Source: Salinisphaera sp. UBA1666
GTDB lineage: Bacteria > Pseudomonadota > Gammaproteobacteria > Nevskiales > Salinisphaeraceae
DNA length: 10,522 nt
Direction of reading: 5' to 3'
Assembly: GCA_002320455.1 (NCBI GenBank)
Contig: DCKU01000083.1
Span: 1 to 10,522, forward strand
Part shown: positions 1 through 6,732 of the stretch, in pieces
How the letters are laid out: the number at the start of each line of letters is the position of its first letter
Position numbering within the stretch: the stretch's first letter is position 1
Notes under the pieces: model-generated
Told to the model about the DNA's origin: nothing
Seen by the model: the letters and a program-made list of their open reading frames with translations, nothing else
Database searches by the model: none
Made by a program: the position numbers and the translations under genes

Positions 1-43
1 TTGCGGACGCCAACGCGGCGCTCGGATGAAACCTCAACAGGCC

Positions 44-646
44 CTAGCGAAAGCTGGACACGGGCCGGTGCGCTGCCGTGAACCACTCGGCAACAGAGAT
101 GCCGGTAGCCGTAACCGCGGCTTCGACCACCCAGCCGGCCGCGCGGGCGTCTTCACCGGCATCGTGATGGGCGAACGACAGACCCAGCACGGTCTTCAGA
201 TGGGCCAGGCCGTGACCGCCGGCCCCGCGCAGCTCGGGAAACGCGCGCCGGGCGATACGCACCGAATCCAGCCAGCGGGCCGTGATCGGTGCACGCCCAA
301 TGGCCTCGGCCGCGCGCGATAACGCGGTGACGTCGAAACTGGAGTGCGAGACCACGATACGGTCGGTCAAAAGCTCGGCCACCGCATCGTGCACCTGGCC
401 CCAGTCTGGCGCATGGCTGACGTGGCCCGGGCGGATGCCGTGAACCCTGATATTGCCGGCCGAGAAATACGTCTGGGGGTGGATCAACCACGACCAGTTA
501 TCGATCAGCGTGCCCCCGGCAAAACGCGCGAAGCCGATCTGGCAGATGCTACCCGGATCGGCATTAGCCGTCTCGACGTCCACGGCGATGAACGCCGTGG
601 GGTCGTAGGCCGCCACACACGCGGGCGGGCCAAGCGCCTGCGCCAC
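44..646 (-). CDS. DnaQ-like (DEDDh) 3'-5' exonuclease, 200 aa
   Basis: This is a stand-alone exonuclease-fold protein of the RNase T/DnaQ superfamily, expected to remove nucleotides from 3' ends using two metal ions. All three Exo motifs are visible: Exo I DVET (D23, E25), Exo II HSSFD (D105) and Exo III HDAGEDA (H161, D166), which makes it the DEDDh type. The segment IHPQTYFSAGNIRVHGI (about residues 55-71) is typical of these domains. No polymerase, BRCT or UvrC-like domain is attached, so the substrate (DNA or RNA) is open. The GTG start lies 6 bp after the stop of the DASS transporter gene, so the two are probably co-transcribed. No clear Shine-Dalgarno precedes it; an in-frame GTG at residue 11 is an alternative and would lose none of the domain. 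Family assignment is firm; the cellular role is not known. Confidence 0.9.
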   Translation of the reverse strand: MAQALGPPACVAAYDPTAFIAVDVETANADPGSICQIGFARFAGGTLIDNWSWLIHPQTYFSAGNIRVHGIRPGHVSHAPDWGQVHDAVAELLTDRIVVSHSSFDVTALSRAAEAIGRAPITARWLDSVRIARRAFPELRGAGGHGLAHLKTVLGLSFAHHDAGEDARAAGWVVEAAVTATGISVAEWFTAAHRPVSSFR

Positions 647-652
647 GCCGCG

Positions 653-2119
653 CTACCAGACGAGACGGATGACGGCGTAGGGGATCAACGTCGCCAGAAT
701 CACGCAGGCCACATTAAGCGCCAGCCCGGCACGCACCATGGACTGAATCTTGAGCCGCCCGGTGGCAAACACGATCGCGTTGGGCGGCGTGGCCACCGGC
801 ATCATGAAGGCACAGCTGGCGGCAATCGCGGCAGGCACCGTCAGCAAGAGCACGTCCACGTCGACCGACACCGCGAGCGCGCCCAGCAGCGGCATGAACA
901 CCGCTGCCGTAGCCGTATTAGACGACACCTCAGTCAGCAGGATGATGACCAGCGCGACCGCCCCCACCAGAAGCAGCGTGGGCAGTACGGCAAAGACTTC
1001 CATCGAGTCGGCGATCCACGCGGCCAGGCCCGTGGATTTGATCGCGCCCGCCAGCGCCAGCCCGCCGCCGAACAACAGCAGCACGCCCCACGGCACGTTG
1101 GCCTCGTTTTCCCAGTTCATCAGCCGGCTGCCCTTGCCGTCGCTGGCGGGCAACACGAACAGCGTCACGCCCATGATCATCGCAATGAGCGCATCCGAGA
1201 CGAAATCAGCCCCGGCCTGGTTGATCAGCGGACGACAGATCCAGAGTGCTGCGGCCAGCAGGAACATGACACCGACGCGTTTCTCGGCCGAGCTCATGGC
1301 CCCCAGCTTGCCGAGCTCGTCGCGCAGCATGGCCCGGCTGTCGTCGCCGGCCGAGAACTCGAAGTTGCCGCGGGTCAGCCACGCCCAGGCTGCGGCCATC
1401 ATCAACAACGCGGTCGGCACGCCCACGAGCATCCACTGAGCAAAGCCGATCTGGATATTCTGATCCGACGACAGATAACCGGCCAACAGTGCATTGGGCG
1501 GTGTACCGATCAAGGTGGCGGTACCGCCGATCGAGGCGGCATAGGCGATACCGAGCAGCAGACTCGTGGCATAGCGATCCACGCCTGCCGAATCGCGATC
1601 GGCCATGAGGGTGATGACCGATACGCCAATCGGCAACATCATCACGGCGGTGGCCGTATTCGACACCCACATGCTGATGAAACCGGTGGCGATCATGAAC
1701 CCGCCGATCTGGCGCTTGGGCGAGCTGCCCACGGCCAACAGCGTGGTCAGCGCGATACGCCGGTGCAGATTCCAGCGCTGCATGGCCAGGCCCAGTAGGA
1801 ACCCGCCTAGAAACAGAAAGATGATGTCGTCGGCGTAGCCGTGGGCCAGGGTCTGGAAATCTCCCAGGCCGACGAGCGGACCCAGCGCCAGCGGCAACAG
1901 CGCCGTCGCCGGGATCGGAATGGCCTCGGTGGCCCACCAAGTGGCCATCATCGCGGCCAGGCCGGCACAGTGCCAGCCGGCCTCGGGCAGGCCCTCGGGC
2001 GCGCCGATGAGCAAGGTCGCAATCAGCCAGAGCGGGCCCAGAAACAGCCCCACGACCCGTGCGCTGATACCCGGGCTCTCCGATGGACGATTCGAGATAC
2101 TGTCTTGTGAAGGTGCCAC
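653..2119 (-). CDS. DASS/SLC13 family sodium-coupled anion symporter, 488 aa
   Basis: This polytopic inner-membrane protein belongs to the divalent anion:sodium symporter family, whose members import dicarboxylates, citrate, sulfate or related anions with Na+. The two inverted family repeats are plain: the SNT sodium/substrate motif occurs at 153-155 and again at 400-402, each followed by a PPN motif (GTPPN at 205-209, ATPPN at 443-447). Many hydrophobic segments run from about residue 22 to the C terminus, and the length is normal for bacterial DASS proteins. Dicarboxylate versus sulfate specificity cannot be read from these motifs. The GTG start has no strong Shine-Dalgarno; there is no other good start before the first membrane segment. 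The gene follows the LOG gene by 86 bp in the same direction, a stretch in which I find no convincing promoter or terminator, and it precedes the exonuclease gene by 6 bp. Confidence 0.93.
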   Translation of the reverse strand: MAPSQDSISNRPSESPGISARVVGLFLGPLWLIATLLIGAPEGLPEAGWHCAGLAAMMATWWATEAIPIPATALLPLALGPLVGLGDFQTLAHGYADDIIFLFLGGFLLGLAMQRWNLHRRIALTTLLAVGSSPKRQIGGFMIATGFISMWVSNTATAVMMLPIGVSVITLMADRDSAGVDRYATSLLLGIAYAASIGGTATLIGTPPNALLAGYLSSDQNIQIGFAQWMLVGVPTALLMMAAAWAWLTRGNFEFSAGDDSRAMLRDELGKLGAMSSAEKRVGVMFLLAAALWICRPLINQAGADFVSDALIAMIMGVTLFVLPASDGKGSRLMNWENEANVPWGVLLLFGGGLALAGAIKSTGLAAWIADSMEVFAVLPTLLLVGAVALVIILLTEVSSNTATAAVFMPLLGALAVSVDVDVLLLTVPAAIAASCAFMMPVATPPNAIVFATGRLKIQSMVRAGLALNVACVILATLIPYAVIRLVW

Positions 2120-2205
2120 GCGCTAACTCGAGCTGCTGGGAAGCGCGACAAGGTATCAATCATCCCGCCGCGGCCCGGTGCTACTTTCGTCGTATGACGT
2201 AACCG

Positions 2206-2796
2206 TCAGTCGTTGGGCACCGTCACCGGCTCAAACAACTCGGCCACCAGCTGGGCCGCGTCATCGTGCACGCAGATACGCGCCACGTTGGCCGCACTGA
2301 CGAAACCCTGGTCACGCATGTGTGTCATGCAGTCGACAAGCGGCTGATAGAAACCGTCGACGTCGCACAGCCCCACGGGCTTGTCGTGCCAGCCGATCTG
2401 GTGCCAGGTGAGCACCTCGAACAGCTCTTCCAGCGTGCCGAAGCCGCCGGGCAGCGCGATGAAACCATCGGCGGCGTCGATCATGGCCAGCTTGCGCTGG
2501 TGTATGGTTTCGACCACGTCGAGCCGGGTCAGCCCATCGTGGGCCAGCTCGCGCTCGGACAGCCCGCGCGGGATGATGCCGTGTACCGGCGCGCCCGCGG
2601 CTAGCGCTGCATCGGCAACCGCGCCCATCAAGCCAACGCGTGCACCGCCATAGACCAGGCCATAACCGGCCTTGCCGATCGCCTCGCCGAGCGCGGCGGC
2701 AGCCGCGCGATACGCCGGATCGCCGCCGTCGCGCGAGCCGCAATACACACAGATCCAGCGCTCCGATGGCGCTTCGGCGGTCGTTTCAGTCTTCAT
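2206..2796 (-). CDS. LOG-family (TIGR00730) nucleoside 5'-monophosphate phosphoribohydrolase, 196 aa
   Basis: Cytosolic Rossmann-fold enzyme of the LOG (lysine decarboxylase-like) family. Characterised members hydrolyse the N-glycosidic bond of AMP or cytokinin riboside monophosphates, giving free base and ribose 5-phosphate; the old 'lysine decarboxylase' label is wrong. Visible signatures are YCGSRDG (18-24), the nucleotide-binding YGGARVGLMG (49-58), the HQRK segment (99-102, the family's conserved Arg/Lys) and the hallmark PGGFGTLEE (116-124), which contains the catalytic glutamate. The length matches the short type I LOG proteins rather than the long PpnN type. The ATG overlaps the stop of the upstream permease gene as ATGA, so translation is probably coupled; no good Shine-Dalgarno is present. 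In bacteria without plant hosts the likely role is nucleotide turnover and nucleobase salvage. Confidence 0.93.
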   Translation of the reverse strand: MKTETTAEAPSERWICVYCGSRDGGDPAYRAAAAALGEAIGKAGYGLVYGGARVGLMGAVADAALAAGAPVHGIIPRGLSERELAHDGLTRLDVVETIHQRKLAMIDAADGFIALPGGFGTLEELFEVLTWHQIGWHDKPVGLCDVDGFYQPLVDCMTHMRDQGFVSAANVARICVHDDAAQLVAELFEPVTVPND

Positions 2797-4202
2797 GCAT
2801 CGTCTTCGTCAGAGGCGTGCGGGTGCGAATCAAACAGCTCGTCGGGCATGGGCCGGGCCAACGCCTTGCCATGGATCAGGATCGAGAGCACCAGCCCCAC
2901 GCCAATGGCCCAGGCCGCGCCCTGTGTCACCAAGATAGCAGCCGTGACTCCGGCGATGCCGAGATCGGTCCGGTTGCGTGCCTCCATGATGCCGACCCGC
3001 ACACTGACATAGCCCTGGATCAGCAGCGTGAGCGCCAGAGCCACACCCAGAATCGGCTGGATGAGCGACACGATCGGCAGCAGCAAGAGCCCCGTATTGG
3101 TGCCCCAGCGAAAAGATCCCGCGCCGCCGATCATCGAGCCCATGGCGGCCCGTCCTTCCTTGTAGCGCTCGACGATCACGACATGCATGGCCGACCAGAG
3201 GGGGCCGCACATGGCCACATCCGGCCCGGCGATACTCATGGTGGCGTTACGCGCCCCGAAGATCAGATGCGCGCGATCAGGCGAATAGTCGATCGGCCGG
3301 TCGGGCCGCGCCGCGGCGGCTTCGTCCAGCAGCGCTCGCGACTGGAGCACGTCGCCAAAGACCACGAGATAGGTGGCCACGACCGTCGGCAACGCGGCGA
3401 TAAAAAAACCGACCGGCGGCAGGCCGACGCCGAACACGGTATAGCCGGACCAGAGGGTCGCGAAATCCGGCGCCGAGAAGCCAAAACGCACGTCCGGCCA
3501 GGGCGCCTCACCGGCTAGCGGGGCCACTACGATGGCCAAGCCAATGATCGGGAAGATGCCGAGCTTGCCGACGAAGGCCGCCCCCGCGTAGCGCGTCTTC
3601 AGCGCGTTGAAGCCGCGCGAAAAAATCAGGGCGAAGGCCAGTCCCACGGCGATCGAGATCGTCACCGGGTAGGTCCAGAACCGACCGTCGTCGGCAAACA
3701 CGGTATTGACCGCGGCCAGCCCGGCGCCCATGACCACACCAGCCTTCAACGCCGAAGGCACCGCGCGAACCACGTGCCGCGCCAGCCCCGTGGCGCCCAG
3801 CCCAATCGACACCGCGCCCAGCATGAACTGAAACGCGATCAGCGCGTGCACGCGCTCGGTGCCCGGCGCATAGCTTTCACAGTAGGCGATCAACAGCGGA
3901 ATAGCCGGCGTGATCCAGCCCGGCACGACCGGATCACCCAGCAGGTGATGGGTTAAATACAACAAGCCGTTCATGATCACTACCGCGAGGGCCGCCGCAA
4001 ACGGCATGCCCAACAGATCGGTCATCAGCGGGATAGCCGCCAGATCGACCGCACACAGGGCCAGGCCCTGGCAATAGTCCGGCCATTCGAAGCGATAATG
4101 GATAAACGGCAGACACAGCCGAAAAGGCCCGAAGGCCCAGCCGATGGTGGATTGCTTTGATGACGTCAACGCATGCCCCTTTACGTGCCCCGGGCCGATC
4201 AC
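2793..4202 (-). CDS. Polytopic permease, NCS2/SLC23-like (UraA-fold?), substrate unknown, 469 aa
   Basis: A membrane protein with roughly 12-14 hydrophobic segments starting near residue 45. The overall pattern resembles xanthine/uracil permeases (NCS2) and related APC-fold carriers: a proline/glycine-broken helix early (PGWITPAIPLL, about 93-103), a charged helix GDVLQSRALLDEA after PTVVATYLVVF, and a later broken helix with IFGARNATMSIAGPDVAMCG. I do not see a textbook NCS2 signature, so it should be treated as a divergent subgroup. The C-terminal tail is acidic (ends SDEDDA). Start choice is uncertain: the GTG at 4202 gives the longest frame but has almost no Shine-Dalgarno, whereas the in-frame TTG at 4169-4167 (458 aa) is preceded by AAAGGGG at a 6-base distance. 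The stop overlaps the LOG start (ATGA), which points to a linked function, for example nucleobase movement alongside nucleobase release. That link is inference. Confidence 0.7.
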   Translation of the reverse strand: MIGPGHVKGHALTSSKQSTIGWAFGPFRLCLPFIHYRFEWPDYCQGLALCAVDLAAIPLMTDLLGMPFAAALAVVIMNGLLYLTHHLLGDPVVPGWITPAIPLLIAYCESYAPGTERVHALIAFQFMLGAVSIGLGATGLARHVVRAVPSALKAGVVMGAGLAAVNTVFADDGRFWTYPVTISIAVGLAFALIFSRGFNALKTRYAGAAFVGKLGIFPIIGLAIVVAPLAGEAPWPDVRFGFSAPDFATLWSGYTVFGVGLPPVGFFIAALPTVVATYLVVFGDVLQSRALLDEAAAARPDRPIDYSPDRAHLIFGARNATMSIAGPDVAMCGPLWSAMHVVIVERYKEGRAAMGSMIGGAGSFRWGTNTGLLLLPIVSLIQPILGVALALTLLIQGYVSVRVGIMEARNRTDLGIAGVTAAILVTQGAAWAIGVGLVLSILIHGKALARPMPDELFDSHPHASDEDDA

Positions 4203-4211
4203 GGCTCACGT

Positions 4212-4220
4212 AAGATAGCA
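4212..4220 (-). promoter_or_regulatory. Possible extended -10 promoter for the permease-LOG operon
   Basis: On the minus strand, TGC followed by TATCTT gives an extended -10 element (TGn plus four of six consensus bases). No good -35 is found 16-18 bases upstream. Transcription would start near 4205, only a few bases before the GTG at 4202, which is one reason to favour the downstream TTG start. A four-of-six -10 facing the other way (TAAGAT, 4211-4216) overlaps it and could serve terC. Weak evidence. Confidence 0.3.
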
Positions 4221-4278
4221 GCGTGTCCGATCGGGGCCATCCCCGACCAAAGAAGCACCCGCCACGGCGGCGACACGC
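4221..4278 (+). promoter_or_regulatory. Potential structured 5' leader upstream of the terC-family gene
   Basis: The leader can fold as a three-way junction. A closing stem pairs GCGTGTC (4221-4227) with GACACGC (4272-4278). Inside it are a perfect 6-bp hairpin, TCGGGG/CCCCGA with loop CCAT (4231-4246), and a 4-bp hairpin, CCGC/GCGG with loop CACG (4259-4270). The 12 bases joining the two inner hairpins are A-rich (CCAAAGAAGCAC). Many TerC/Alx genes are controlled by the yybP-ykoY Mn2+ riboswitch, but I do not find that family's conserved loop GGGGAGUAG here. In GC-rich DNA such pairings can arise by chance, so this is a candidate only. Confidence 0.3.
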
Positions 4279-4310
4279 ACCGGCGGTTCTGGCTTATCTA
4301 TTCGCGTTTT

Positions 4311-4316
4311 GGGAGG
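4311..4316 (+). promoter_or_regulatory. Strong ribosome binding site fixing the terC start
   Basis: GGGAGG lies 8 bases before the ATG at 4325. It is the best Shine-Dalgarno in the window and shows that the frame open upstream to 4223 is leader, not coding sequence. The downstream start also gives the usual TerC N terminus. Confidence 0.8.
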
Positions 4317-4324
4317 TTTTTAGA

Positions 4325-5308
4325 ATGCACGTACCCCTTTGGGTCTGGGGATCGACGATCGCCGGCATTCTGGTGTTGTTGATCTTCGATTTCTTCGCCC
4401 ACGTGCGCACGCCGCACGAACCTTCGCTCAAGGAAGCCGGCGGCTGGTCGGTTTTCTATGTAGTGATCGCCCTGATCTTCGGCGCCGGGCTGTGGGTGGT
4501 CTGGGGGCATGACCACGGCATCGAGTATTTCGCCGGTTACGTCACGGAAAAGAGCCTGTCGGTCGACAACCTGTTCGTGTTCGTCATCATCATGGCCAGC
4601 TTCGACGTGCCCCGGGCCTATCAGCAGAAAGTGCTGCTGGTGGGCGTGGTCATCGCGCTCATCCTGCGCACGATCTTCATCGCCCTGGGTGCCGCGGCCA
4701 TCGAGAACTTTTCGTGGGTGTTCTATATCTTCGGGCTGTTTCTCATCTATACCGCCTATAGCCTGGCCAGCTCGTCGCATGACGAGGACGAAGACTACGA
4801 GCCCAATTTCCTGGTCCGTGCAGCCCAGAAGATCCTGCCGGCCACCGACGAATACGACGGCAACAAGCTCACCACCCGTATCGACGGCAAGCGCGTGATC
4901 ACGCCCATGCTGTTGGTGATGATTGCCATCGGCGCCACCGATATCCTGTTTGCCCTGGACTCTATCCCGGCCATCTACGGGCTCACCCGCGAGCCGTTTA
5001 TCGTGTTCACGGCCAACGCGTTTGCCCTGCTGGGCCTGATCCAGCTGTATTTCCTGTTGGGCGGGCTGCTCGACCGGCTGGTTTATCTATCGTTTGGCCT
5101 GGCGGTGATTCTAGGCTTTATCGGCATCAAGCTGATCATCCATGCCCTGCACACCAACGAACTGCCCTTCATCAACGGCGGGCAGCATATCGAGGTGGTG
5201 CCCGAGATCCCGATCTGGCTGAGTCTGTCGGTGATTCTGGGCATCTTGGTCATCACCACGGTGGCCAGCCTGATCAAGTCCAAGCGCACCAGCGGGGCAT
5301 CGCACTAG
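4325..5308 (+). CDS. TerC/Alx-family integral membrane protein, probable Mn2+ exporter, 327 aa
   Basis: Inner-membrane protein of the TerC family. Characterised relatives (E. coli Alx, the Bacillus TerC proteins) export manganese or help metalate exported enzymes; the tellurite-resistance name is historical. The diagnostic motifs are EKSLSVDN (75-82) and TDILFALDSIPA (205-216), each carrying the acidic residues thought to handle the metal. About eight or nine membrane segments are visible, with an acidic cytoplasmic loop HDEDEDYEP (152-160) between the halves. Length is normal for the family. The variant AIGATD, instead of Alx's VELSD, and the tail NELPFINGG...VPEIPIWLS remind me of actinobacterial-type TerC proteins; this is from memory. 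It is a single-gene unit: divergent from the permease operon and convergent with the glutamate dehydrogenase, with a hairpin terminator 15 bases after the stop. Confidence 0.93.
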   Translation: MHVPLWVWGSTIAGILVLLIFDFFAHVRTPHEPSLKEAGGWSVFYVVIALIFGAGLWVVWGHDHGIEYFAGYVTEKSLSVDNLFVFVIIMASFDVPRAYQQKVLLVGVVIALILRTIFIALGAAAIENFSWVFYIFGLFLIYTAYSLASSSHDEDEDYEPNFLVRAAQKILPATDEYDGNKLTTRIDGKRVITPMLLVMIAIGATDILFALDSIPAIYGLTREPFIVFTANAFALLGLIQLYFLLGGLLDRLVYLSFGLAVILGFIGIKLIIHALHTNELPFINGGQHIEVVPEIPIWLSLSVILGILVITTVASLIKSKRTSGASH

Positions 5309-5323
5309 CGCGGCAGCCCGAGC

Positions 5324-5351
5324 GCCGGGCCCTGTCGTCGACGGGCCCGGC
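5324..5351. terminator. Bidirectional hairpin terminator between convergent genes
   Basis: A perfect 9-bp inverted repeat, GCCGGGCCC (5324-5332) and GGGCCCGGC (5343-5351), is separated by 10 bases that can add three further pairs (GTC/GAC) past a bulged T. It sits in the 50-bp gap between the stops of terC (5308, plus) and the dehydrogenase (5359, minus). No real T-tract follows on either strand (TTAGGCCTT on the plus side), so efficiency is uncertain, but position and stem strength argue for a shared terminator. Confidence 0.7.
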
Positions 5352-5358
5352 TTAGGCC

Positions 5359-6627
5359 TTACCCCGTGCTGTTGCCACGGCCCTGGAAGAACGCGCTGGT
5401 ACCGCGTGCGCGGGCGGCCTGGTCGAGTTTTTCGAGTGCAATGACATAAGCCGCCGTGCGATGGCCGATGCCCAGCTCATCGGCCCGGTTTGCCACCCGC
5501 TTCGTGGCCTCGACCATGCGCGCTTCCAGACGCTGGGCCACGGTATCGGCGTCCCAGTACCAGGCCTGGCGGTTCTGCACCCACTCGAAGTAGGACACGG
5601 TACCCCCACCCGCGTTGGCCAGAATATCCGGCAGCACGATCACGTTGTTATCGGCCAGGATCTGATCGGCCTCGCTGGCGACCGGGCCGTTGGCAATCTC
5701 CACGATCACGCCGGCACGGACCTGGCCTGCGTTGTCGCCGGTAATCACCGACTCCAGCGCTGCCGGCGCCAGAATATCCACGTCGAGCGTAAGCAGATCG
5801 TCGTTGGAGATCTGTTGACCCTCGGCTGCCGTGACCGAGCCCTGCTCGGCCTTGGCTTTTTCAACCGCGTTCAGATCCAAACCGTCTTCGTTGTAGATCC
5901 CGCCGCCGGAGTCGCTCACCGCGACCACGGTATAGCCGGCATCCGCCGCCAGGCGAGCAAAACGCACGCCAGCGTTGCCAAAGCCTTGCACGGCCACTGT
6001 AGTGCCGGCCGCTTCGCGCTCCCAGCGCTCCATCATGGTCGCAAGCACGTGAAACGCGCCGTCGCCGGTGGCCGTAGTACGACCGGGCGATCCGCCCATC
6101 TCGATCGGCTTGCCGGTGATGACGTCAGGTCGGTGGGCACGGCTGATGATGCGGTATTGATCGGCCATCCAGCCCATCACCCGCGGATTGGTGTTCACAT
6201 CCGGCGCCGGAATATCGGTATCCGGGCCGATGAAGTCAGCCACCTGGTCGATGTAAGCGCGCGACAGGCGTTCCATCTCGGCCGGTGACAGATCCTTGGG
6301 CTCAACCGAGATGCCGCCCTTGGCCCCGCCGAACGGCAGGCCCATCACCGCGCATTTCATCGTCATCCAGAACGCCAGCGTGGTGGTTTCATCCACGTTG
6401 ACGTCCGGATGAAACCGAATACCGCCCTTGGCCGGGCCCAGCGTGCTGTCGTAGCGCACCCGATAGCCGGGAAACAGGCCAAACGAGCCGTCGTCGCGGC
6501 GCAGGCCCACGCTAACCTTGAGCGCGGCATCCGGCTGGGCCAGGCCTTGCGCGATGTCCTCGGAAATATCGATATGTTCGAGCGCGGCTTCGATCCGCGC
6601 GCTGGCCCCGTCAAACAGGCTGGGCAT
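5359..6627 (-). CDS. Glu/Leu/Phe/Val-family glutamate dehydrogenase, 422 aa
   Basis: Cytosolic amino-acid dehydrogenase interconverting glutamate with 2-oxoglutarate plus ammonia. The substrate pocket lysines are all present: GPAKGG (K67), MTMKCAV (K91) and the catalytic GGAKGG (K103). The catalytic aspartate is in PAPDVNT (D143), the dinucleotide loop is GFGNAG (215-220), and the pocket serine is in TVSYFEW (S345). Those residues and the 420-aa hexameric-type length favour glutamate over leucine or phenylalanine. The aspartate at the end of the second Rossmann strand (VAVSD, D239) suggests NAD+ preference and a catabolic role; this is inference. One deviation is EIANGP (310-315), where most relatives have EGANGP. 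The ATG is the only usable start before an in-frame stop 16 bases upstream; its Shine-Dalgarno is weak. It is a single-gene unit, divergent from the TSUP gene. Confidence 0.95.
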   Translation of the reverse strand: MPSLFDGASARIEAALEHIDISEDIAQGLAQPDAALKVSVGLRRDDGSFGLFPGYRVRYDSTLGPAKGGIRFHPDVNVDETTTLAFWMTMKCAVMGLPFGGAKGGISVEPKDLSPAEMERLSRAYIDQVADFIGPDTDIPAPDVNTNPRVMGWMADQYRIISRAHRPDVITGKPIEMGGSPGRTTATGDGAFHVLATMMERWEREAAGTTVAVQGFGNAGVRFARLAADAGYTVVAVSDSGGGIYNEDGLDLNAVEKAKAEQGSVTAAEGQQISNDDLLTLDVDILAPAALESVITGDNAGQVRAGVIVEIANGPVASEADQILADNNVIVLPDILANAGGGTVSYFEWVQNRQAWYWDADTVAQRLEARMVEATKRVANRADELGIGHRTAAYVIALEKLDQAARARGTSAFFQGRGNSTG

Positions 6628-6670
6628 GACAACACCGATGGGTCATTGATTGATGGGCGCTGATAGTGAA

Positions 6671-6700
6671 CTGACCGGCGGCGCCTGAAAACCGTATATT
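6671..6700 (+). promoter_or_regulatory. Sigma70-like promoter for the TSUP gene
   Basis: CTGACC (6671-6676, four of six -35 bases) and TATATT (6695-6700, five of six -10 bases) are separated by 18 bases in the divergent region. Transcription would begin near 6707 and leave a leader of about 26 bases. No equally good element faces the dehydrogenase gene. Confidence 0.5.
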
Positions 6701-6732
6701 CCCGAATACGCCCGCGCTTTTTTTATGTCTTC

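Noticed and set aside
1..43. A gene fragment at the left edge
   Set aside because: Only 43 bases lie beyond the exonuclease stop, with no recognisable end or start of a neighbouring gene.
344..1798. 484-codon open frame on the plus strand opposite the DASS transporter
   Set aside because: Its translation is rich in R, H, G, Q and D with no membrane, domain or family features, as expected from the complement of a GC-rich membrane-protein gene. The minus-strand frame has clear DASS motifs.
2120..2205. Promoter or terminator between the LOG and DASS genes
   Set aside because: No convincing -35/-10 pair or stable stem with T-tract on the minus strand; left unannotated.
2640..3518. 292-codon open frame on the plus strand opposite the permease and LOG genes
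   Set aside because: Low-complexity R/H/Q/D-rich translation running across two real minus-strand genes; no ribosome binding site and no recognisable domain.
4223..4324. 34-residue N-terminal extension of the TerC protein
   Set aside because: Basic, proline-rich and unlike TerC N termini; the GGGAGG site 8 bases before the ATG at 4325 decides the start.
4203..4324. A canonical yybP-ykoY Mn2+ riboswitch upstream of terC
   Set aside because: Expected from the gene family, but the conserved GGGGAGUAG loop is not present, so only a generic structured leader is proposed.
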